DNA from: Erigeron canadensis
Taxonomy: Eukaryota; Streptophyta; Magnoliopsida; Asterales; Asteraceae
Reading direction: 5' to 3'
Length of the DNA stretch: 64,000 nucleotides
Assembly: GCF_010389155.1 (NCBI RefSeq)
Contig: NC_057761.1
Location: 55,612,587 to 55,676,586, forward strand
Of the stretch, positions 57,154 through 64,000 are shown piece after piece (position 1 is the stretch's first letter; the number at the start of each line of letters is the position of its first letter). The notes beneath the pieces were generated by a model. The model worked only from the letters and a program-made list of their open reading frames with translations. It ran no database searches and was not told where the DNA came from. Made by a program: the position numbers and the translations under genes.

Positions 57154-58022
57154 GGAAGGGTTATTTAAGAACTCACAAATAAAAAAGAACGCGAGAACAA
57201 TTCTGGACCACTCATTTTCTTATATTTTCTCTCTCTTCCATTAAATAAGAAAATTCACCCAAATCATTTAAAATGCTTTATCTCACAAACCGTAAATCGT
57301 TAGACGAAACAAAAAGCATGGGTAGTCTTAAAATTTCGTCCTCTTTCATTAGATATCCATTTCGATATAATTTTGACGACTTTTTAATTTTCGTTTTTTT
57401 CCCCATCGCGTTCATCCTACACGTGTAAGATCATTGTTTTCACATGTAAATTAGTAAATGAACATATGTACACAACAATGAAGGTCAAGGGCGGAGCCCG
57501 TCAATCTATGGCAGAGCCATGGTAGCCAAGGACGGAGCCCGTCAGTCCATTGCGGAGGAATAGCGGCTAAGGGCGGAGCCCGTTAGGTAGATTACCCCTC
57601 ACTGGTCACCCCCTATGACCTATCACCCTCTATGACCTATCACCGTATGACCTATCACCCTCTATGACCTATCACCCCACTAGCTTTGGTTTATGAATAT
57701 CCTTAAGGGCGAAGCCCATTCCGAATCATAATTTTTGTTCAACCTACACATGTGTAAGTTATGTGTAATTACCAAAAAGAAAACGAAAATTAAAAAGTCG
57801 TCAAAAGTATATCGAATTGGATCTCTAATGAAAGAGGACGAAATTTTAAGACTACTCATGTTTTTTGTTTCGTCTAACGAGTTACGGATTGTGAGTTAGA
57901 ACATTTTGAATGATTTGGGTAAATTTTATTATTTAATTGAAGAGAGAGAAATAGAAAAATAATATATAGTCCAGAATGGTTCTTGAGGTTTTTTATTTTA
58001 AGAGTTCTCAAAATAACTCACC
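57154..58022. repeat. Inverted-repeat element E with Helitron-like arms
   Basis: Arms of about 240 bp (57160-57400 and 57785-58020) are inverted copies, for example AGTCTTAAAATTTCGTCCTC against its complement. The arm segment 57281-57400 is homologous to 4588-4712 inside the Helitron at 4404-4795 (shared words TCTCACAAACCGTA, TCTTAAAATTTC, TTTCATTA, TTCGATATA, TTTGACGA). The centre is the core module also found in element B. Confidence 0.82.
57465..57736 (+). repeat. Shared core module, copy 2
   Basis: Same module as 56103-56318, with extra internal copies: GGCGGAGCCCGT occurs three times with variants, and TATGACCTATCACC four times. It ends CTTTGGTTTATGAATATCC with GGCGAAGCCC. Confidence 0.8.
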
Positions 58023-58035
58023 ATATATATATATA

Positions 58036-59480
58036 AATTCAGTGGATTGTTTTTATAAAATACATACATGTCATTAATTACTATTTTTGATTTGAAAAAG
58101 TTTTCATGTATATATGTTAGTTGACTTGGAATATTAGATTAGATACTCCTGCATGTGGTTTTATATATGTATTTTCTAAACAAACGAATCATTGAATTGG
58201 ATCGACAAATGAAATAAAAAATGAATGAATGAACCACGAATTTTAGGAATTGAAAACTAAGTATTTTTAAACACGGATTAAATTGGTACAGAAATTGAGG
58301 AGGCTTCATCGTAAGCTTTTTTAACAATCGTTGCACCTTCGTTTTCCACAATTATGGATGTTCAACTTTTTCTACTAACAAAGTAACAATTTCTGGCCAT
58401 CAATTTTTAAAACAAAATAAAATTCCAACTAAAAAACAAATAGGGAAGACTTTTCCTTTTCTTGACTAGTTGACTCCATATAAATGCTAGGGTAAAATTC
58501 GTCTTTTCAAGTGTTTCTTCCTAAAATCAAATGAGACTAGAGATTAGTTTTATTTATTTATTTATTTTTTTTCTAGAGATGAATTTCGCTATAAACTTTG
58601 TGTCACGATTCGACAAAAGTTTAACATACATTGTCTTAACCGCATCTGTGTTAAAGAACTCACTCGAAGTAAAAATGTCTATTTCAAATATCCGATGAGA
58701 GAAAAATCTTTATTAATCCGCCCGAAGGCATGACGATTAATAAGAGTAAGTCTCTGCCTCCTCGAAGTTATTAAGCCTAAACTCTACCTTTTTCACTGAT
58801 ATCTCAATGACTAGAGACTAGTTTTATAGCATATTAAGGAACCAAAGTAAAGTGGACAAAATTCATAGTTCGGGCTATTTCAAGAGAGTCTAGTTTTTTA
58901 TTGTGTAATACGTGGTCTGATTAATGTATTTTTTTTATAGATAGATTTCTCTGGTAACAATTTATAGAGTTGTCCGATAAATGATTGGCTATATTAAAAT
59001 TTATATGTTATAATAATATGATTATCATAGAAAGTTTACTCAAATCTTTTTTAATTAAAACTCAATTACTTTCAGAGTTTTTCAAGTCACAATACCGGCC
59101 AACCGAAATGAATAGCATCGTAAACAAGTTATATCATGTTAGTGTGTTTTTAAATAGGAAACCAGATCTGTACACACAATTCGAACAACATGGGATCTTA
59201 AATTTATACTCAATCCACTCATAAATCATAATTATTCTTTTAATTCTTAAGTCTGAGAACTTCAAAAATATATACAAGTATATTATAAAAAGAAAATGCT
59301 AAATAGGTAAATATAACTCAAATTAAAAGTTGTAATTCATGTGCATAAAAAATGTTTTTTATATATATCAAAAGTTTACGTTCTGAACTTTATGGTATAT
59401 AATTATGTTATGTATCTTACCGCTTCTATGAGACTATGACTACATTTAATTATATTGTTGTATAAAATTCAAATAGTCAA
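58036..59480. other. No gene seen; contains a SINE-like fragment
   Basis: AT-rich. At 58700-58800 the minus strand carries TAATCGTCATGCCTTCGGGC and neighbouring text shared with 22120-22395. The 70-aa and 79-aa frames here have no recognisable features. Confidence 0.4.
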
Positions 59481-59483
59481 TCG

Positions 59484-59690
59484 GGCTTTTTAGCACAGTG
59501 GCATCAGGGCAGGTGTAGTAAGGATCCCCGGATGTGCATATATCATTTTGGGGGTTCGATTCTCACCATAAGGGGGGTTTTCTTAATTTATTTGGGTTTC
59601 CTCCTGAAAGTATTAGGTACATATGATCGCGTCGCAGGCGTTACAGTTATATATCAAGTGATCCTAATAATTGCATTTAAAGAAAAAAGG
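59484..59690 (+). repeat. tRNA-derived SINE
   Basis: An RNA polymerase III A box TAGCACAGTGG (59491-59501) and a B box GGTTCGATTCTC (59553-59564) sit about 50 bp apart, as in a tRNA gene. There is no folded cloverleaf or 3' acceptor strand, and the body continues about 120 bp (GGTTTCCTCCTGAAAGTATT, GATCGCGTCGCAGGCGTTAC) to an A-rich end. This is the layout of a SINE. Confidence 0.65.
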
Positions 59691-61217
59691 GCTTAATTAA
59701 CGCAAAAGGAACAGAGACCAATGTTAGAAACTGTCTCTTGAAGAGTAGGCTTCAATAGCTCAATACGGGCAGATAAGTAATTGGATTTTCTTCAAGTTCG
59801 GAGTAAGTTGGGCGTCTAAATCCGAGCTCCATGCAATTAGATTGGTCAGCTAAACTGGAACTTTTCCCAACAGGTCACTCCGTATAGTTGATCGTCTCAA
59901 AAAGAAATATAAGGTGAAATACAACTAAAAATAATCACCACCGACGTAAATCAATTTTTTTTAACTAACTTGGTATTAAGAACCCCAAAACCGAGACTTC
60001 TTTTGAACCATGTAATAGTTTTGTTTTCTAAGATTAACTTCATATGTTTGTTAATTGTTACTCGATCGTATATATGTTTTCTTTTTTCGAAAGGTGTATT
60101 TTTGTTATATGTTATAATTAAATCTTCTTGTTCATTATTATCTGAGAAAATAATATTACTGTTATATATAGCATTTAGAATCGTGATTGTGATACTACTT
60201 ATTGCTCTGTTTTTTTTTTCTCCTTCTAAAAGTGGTCATCACAACTTAATCATGTGACAATATGATTTGAACCCATAATCAATAAATTATGGGAACCGAA
60301 GACACTGGGCAAAAGAGAAAAGATCACATGGAATTTAGATTTTTTAAACTAAATTCTTCATACCCGTATTACATAAACTTAATTTACTAATAGATGTAGT
60401 TTAACGACGTTATTAGATGAGCTAAAACAGAAATTTTAATTACATAATTGATACTAGAATACAAGCTATTCATGAAAGGATTTTTAACATGTGCCCACAT
60501 ACACATATTTAAAAGGAACAATTACCTATATGGTCTAAGATAAAGGTGTATGTCTAGAAATAGCCACATCCAATAAAATCTAAGATAAAAAATTTAGGTT
60601 TCGAAAAAAGAACTATAGGTTTGAAAATTTTTTTTTTTACTTTACTAATGATTACTGTATAAAACTTCAGAATTCTGATGTTAATACATAACTGATCAAA
60701 AGTTAAGTTTTAAAAAATTAATAAATAAAATCTATGTATCCACGTCATATTATTTAAGTTTACAATTTAATTATAAATATCATTACATTAATGATAATAA
60801 TTGGCATACAAGTAAAATAATGCATGTTTACGCTAGCTTTACCGTTTTCTGCGAGGACTATATTTGTACAATTGTACCTCAATTCAGAATTTTATGGCAT
60901 ATATATGGATCTATGCTTTCATTTTACGTTCAAATGATATAAAGGTATTATACTTCTATTTTTTAGAATTTAAGTTACGTGTAGCTAGCTACGTAGTGGT
61001 ATGACATAAAGAAAGAATTTGTTGGCAAAAAGTAGTGTGAACAACTTGTTATGATGGTGACTTATTTTAGACATAACATATATATCGATCGTAAGGACCC
61101 ATCGATCGATGAGGTTTTCTCTTATGGTATATCGTGGATATCGATTTTGTTTGGCAGCCATGTACATATTCATTTATTAAGGTTTGTTGGTAGTTCATAT
61201 TATCTATAAACTATTCC
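59691..61217. other. No gene seen
   Basis: AT-rich intergenic DNA. The 95-aa hydrophobic frame at 59970-60257 is rich in Leu/Ile/Phe because of T-runs and is not supported. Nothing else is recognised. Confidence 0.4.
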
Positions 61218-61220
61218 TAA

Positions 61221-63063
61221 GGGTGGGGCACTTTCTTCTCGCTCACTCCCTAAATGCAAGGAGCACTTCTCCGTCCCTTTCCATCCTTTTTTATTTAATT
61301 CATTTTCTATTTATTTTTAATAAATTAAAACTTTAACTTAAATTAAAAATACAACCACAAAACACAACTAAAACACATTAACTTAATTATTCAACACACA
61401 AATAACTTAAACGTAAACAAAGAAAAAAAAAGATACACACTTGGGCATCGGCCATCCACATCCCTCACAAATCTCGCATTTCTGCGTCAACACCATCTCC
61501 AACATCAGCCCGGTGAGGTGGTCGTGTGACTTGATGACGAAATCCATCTCGTTCTGCCGCTGTGTGCTTTGGACCATACATGTCATCTCCTCCTCCCGTG
61601 CTTTCCTAGCCTCCTCCGCCGCCTTATAACTATCCCTCATCGCCTTCTGAATCTGAAGTTTCTCCTCCCGAGCTCATTTTTTATCCTCATTGTCACATTT
61701 CAACTCCGCGGCCATCTTCAAGAACTTATTAGATGTAGTGTAGGCGGAAGTAGCAGCCTGTTTACCTCTAGGTCTACGGCGGGGCGGCGACACGGGTCTA
61801 GCAATCGGTGGTGGTGCATCAACATATTTCCCACCTACATCTTCTTCATCACCCTGATCCTCGTTCAAGTCAATATGGATCGACGCCTCCCCCGATGAAC
61901 GAACATTCATATTCGACCCTTTCGTTCGTGCCCTTTTGCTACCTGAATCCTCCGACCCCTCCAAGGTAAGAACTTCCGCCCATTTGGGCGCGTTTTTCAA
62001 AACCTGTCACGCCTCTACATGTGGAAACCCGGATCTGTTATTGTACTTCCGCATGTACAACGTCGCGGCCACCCTAAACACATCGGCGTTGTTTTGGCCA
62101 CTCAACATCTTACTCTTCTTAACATTATAAATACCACTAAAACCCGAAACCTTATGCTTCAAATCCTTCCATTTCGACCGAATCATTTCCGGTGTACGGC
62201 CCGAATCACGCTTTAAGTTGATTTCCATCTCATGTTTCACCCTCCTCCAAAACGAGTTGCCCGTTTGGGCGTTTCCGGTGTACGGATCCTCGGACACGTT
62301 TAACCAACCCTTTGCCGAACACACCTCCTCATCTTTCCCCCAATTTCGACACGCACTTTTTCCTTTAACCGGGACTTGTGTTTCCGGTATTGCTTCTTCT
62401 TCTTCCTCTTCCTCCTCCTCCTATACTTCTTCTTCGACATTATCGTATTGTTGTTGTGATGAAGAACCACCCACGAATTGTTGTTGTGATGAAGAACCAC
62501 CCGCAAATTGCGAGAAACCGAAAAGACTTTCATTTGTGTATTGTGAAACCCGGTTGTATCGAAAAACGCCAGATTCATCTGACTCAAGAAATCATCCGCG
62601 GGTTGCGGTTGGTAGACATTTTCAGTGGTGTTTTGTGGCGGAGAAGAAGGTGGCATTGCATCACGATTGTTTGGGGCGGTGTGTTTTTGCAACGTTTGGG
62701 AAGTTGATTATACACTAGATCTTTTCGTTTTTGATTACCCTTTTCGCGATTCATTTTTGTGTTTTTTGTGTGATTAAATGTTGATTGAAATGTGAAAATG
62801 AATCAAAGAAAAAAAAAAGAACTCGGCAATAGGCAGAAGAAGAAAGAAAAGGAAGAAGAAAAAGAAAAGAGAGAGAGATGTAACCGTTAATGTGGGCCCG
62901 CATAAATTATTATTTTTTTATTTAAAGGTTGTAACGGTCAAATGGGTGCGAGACAGAGCCGGAGAGCGTGGTAGCCATGTTGGTCGCCACCCAACCGGTA
63001 CCAGTATCACGGGGCGGTATTTCCCCCGGTACCGGTGTAGTGCCTAACCCACTCCGTCCACCC
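61221..63063 (-). mobile_element. PIF/Harbinger element with ORF1 only
   Basis: The left end GGGTGGGGCAC and the reversed right end GGGTGGACGGAGTGGGTTAG share GGGTGG, and both sides carry the 3-bp duplication TAA (61218-61220 and 63064-63066), the hallmark of PIF/Harbinger. Inside, on the minus strand, is a broken ORF1. The DDE transposase gene is missing. The right sub-terminal zone (62960-63050) has repeated GGTACCGG words. Length 1843 bp. Confidence 0.72.
61407..62600 (-). pseudogene. PIF/Harbinger ORF1 (Myb/SANT-like DNA-binding protein), broken
   Basis: The minus strand from about 62560 reads a Gln/Ser-rich region with a duplicated GGSSSQQQ, an acidic run of Glu, then CSAKGWLNVSEDPYTGNAQT, FWRRVKHEME, RSKWKDLKHKVSGFSGIYN and NNADVFRVAATLYMRK. 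This is the trihelix/Myb-like domain of Harbinger ORF1 proteins. Next come KNAPKWAEVL, a nuclear-localisation-like PPRRRPRGKQ, and a Glu/Arg-rich coiled coil (YKAAEEARKAREEEM). In-frame stops occur near 62420, at 62007-62009 (TGA for Trp) and at 61674-61676, and the upstream start region is shifted in frame. ORF1 partners the transposase for nuclear entry and DNA binding. Confidence 0.8.
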
Positions 63064-63066
63064 TAA

Positions 63067-63909
63067 TGGATAGAAGAACTTTAGTGGAATACTCGATGGT
63101 TAAAGACCTAAGTCCCTAACTAATAAATCACCAATCTCGATGACATTATTAATCAAGTGAAATCAATAATGACATAGCTACAACCTACAAGGTTTAATAT
63201 TGTATATATATATGGGTTGAGTATTGTAAAACATGTATTAAAGTAAATAAATAGGAGAAGATCTTAACCTTTAGATCATGATTAAATTGATGCACAAATA
63301 TTCACGAAGCAATTGATGCATGATATCATGATGCACGATGATTATCGGTGTAGAGAAATGTATTGTTTTATATCTTTTACTTTAATACTTGTTTTATTTT
63401 ACCTAAAACCTATATATATATATATATATATATATAAGTTTTGAAGTTTGTGCCCTTTAAAAGATTGTGCTCGGTCAGACCGGAAATCGAGTTTGCACAT
63501 CTTTTAGGCCTCCCCAACGTAGCTACAAGGATTAATTAAAACGATTAATCGATTGTATATACTATCTCATACAAAATTAAAAATGTTGATCATTATAAGT
63601 TATCTTCTAAACTACTTTATAATAAACATGTATGATAGTTATTAGGGGTAATGGGATTAGTGGCCCATTAATAAGATCTTTGACCTTGAGAGGATCCATC
63701 TGGGTTCGAGTCTCATTTCTCACATTTGTGAGGTGGAATTAATATGGGTTAAAAAAATTTATCAAGGGTATGTGTATAATTAATATGGATTAATAGAATA
63801 GAATATCGTTTAAAAAAAATTATTAAGGGTATGCGTATGATAATTATCAAGTTTTTCAAGTGTTCAGTATAATACAATTATATTTTAGAATCGTGCATAT
63901 ATAATATAT
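63067..63909. other. No gene; SINE-like and (TA)n sequence
   Basis: A (TA)n run lies at about 63411-63437. The stretch 63644-63790 is listed separately. Nothing coding. Confidence 0.45.
63644..63790 (+). repeat. Possible tRNA-derived SINE
   Basis: The B-box-like GGGTTCGAGTCTC (63701-63713) lies 45 bp after GGGATTAGTGGCCC, a weak A box. The sequence then runs into an A-rich end with a partial direct repeat (AATTAATATGG). A tRNA fold is not possible. Confidence 0.45.
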
Positions 63910-63910
63910 A

Positions 63911-63938
63911 CTAGATTATTTTCCAGCGTAATACGCGA
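63911..63938 (-). mobile_element. Helitron 3' terminus
   Basis: On the minus strand the hairpin CGCGTATTACGCTGG is followed by AAAATAAT and CTAG (63914-63911), then T. It is close to the terminus at 8369-8395, so both may belong to one family. The element runs to higher coordinates and off the window. Confidence 0.55.
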
Positions 63939-64000
63939 AATAAACATATTAATCATACAAACATTATTAGAGATAAAACATATTGAAAAGCGATAATATT

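Noticed and set aside
59491..59564. Possible tRNA gene (A and B boxes present)
   Set aside because: No cloverleaf can be formed and no acceptor stem follows the B box; better explained as a SINE.
62300..62692. 130-aa minus-strand frame as a separate gene
   Set aside because: It is an out-of-phase reading of the ORF1 N-terminal region; the neighbouring frame has the family-like GGSSSQQQ and Glu-rich text and leads into the Myb-like domain.
61441..62718. Long plus-strand frames up to 166 aa
   Set aside because: Antisense to the Harbinger ORF1 coding strand; the Ser/Thr/Pro runs come from its Glu- and Gln-rich codons.
63690..63715. Possible tRNA gene (GGTTCGAGTC)
   Set aside because: Only the T-arm-like box is present; no D-arm, anticodon arm or acceptor stem.
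1..64000. A prokaryotic-style defence, secretion or biosynthetic cluster
   Set aside because: No operon-like gene runs or matching families; all solid genes are spliced plant genes or transposon remnants.

Overview
The window is nuclear DNA of a flowering plant, most likely a eudicot. It is very AT-rich, has intron-bearing genes with GT/AG junctions, and is crowded with plant transposons. I lean towards Asteraceae because of the style of the repeats, but that is inference only. No prokaryotic operon, CRISPR array, viral genome or convincing tRNA/rRNA gene was seen.

Five complete genes can be rebuilt exon by exon. (1) An aluminium-activated malate transporter family (ALMT) anion channel, minus strand, 15032-18080, six exons, 494 aa. 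(2) An intronless 255-aa conserved plant protein of unknown function, plus strand, 31275-32042. (3) PsbS, the photosystem II photoprotection protein, minus strand, 39119-40635, four exons, 265 aa. (4) An EXO70A-type exocyst subunit, plus strand, 43200-47285, eleven exons, 632 aa. (5) A plastid-type tRNA(Ile)-lysidine synthase homologue (RASPBERRY3-like), plus strand, 48048-52391, eleven exons, 651 aa. A sixth locus at 27.1-27.5 kb keeps a promoter, a 5' UTR intron and the first coding exon of an RPA1-like gene, but nothing recognisable follows. The genes have unrelated functions and are simply neighbours. The 39-52 kb stretch is the gene-rich part.

Most of the rest is mobile DNA. Elements with visible ends and target duplications are: a miniature CACTA element (845-1308, GAC duplication); Helitrons at 3312-3897 and 4404-4795, plus four further Helitron 3' ends; a Stowaway MITE (9754-10008); a PIF/Harbinger element with a broken transposase (10958-12942); a hAT-like MITE (18788-19084); a solo LTR (20416-21301, ATTTT duplication); a nested CACTA pair (23.9-24.9 kb); a Ty1/copia element with nearly identical LTRs but a damaged coding region (32547-38743, GTAAT duplication); a Mutator-like MITE with an internal 20-bp array (42363-42859); and a second PIF/Harbinger element carrying only ORF1 (61221-63063, TAA duplication). 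A plastid psaA fragment sits at 25.5-25.9 kb between 16-bp direct repeats.

The most unusual region is 55.4-58.0 kb. Five elements, four of them clear inverted repeats, lie head to tail and are separated only by (TA)n tracts. One has arms homologous to the interior of the 4.4-kb Helitron, and two with different arms share the same core. All family assignments come from reading the sequence and from knowledge of the families; no database search was run.
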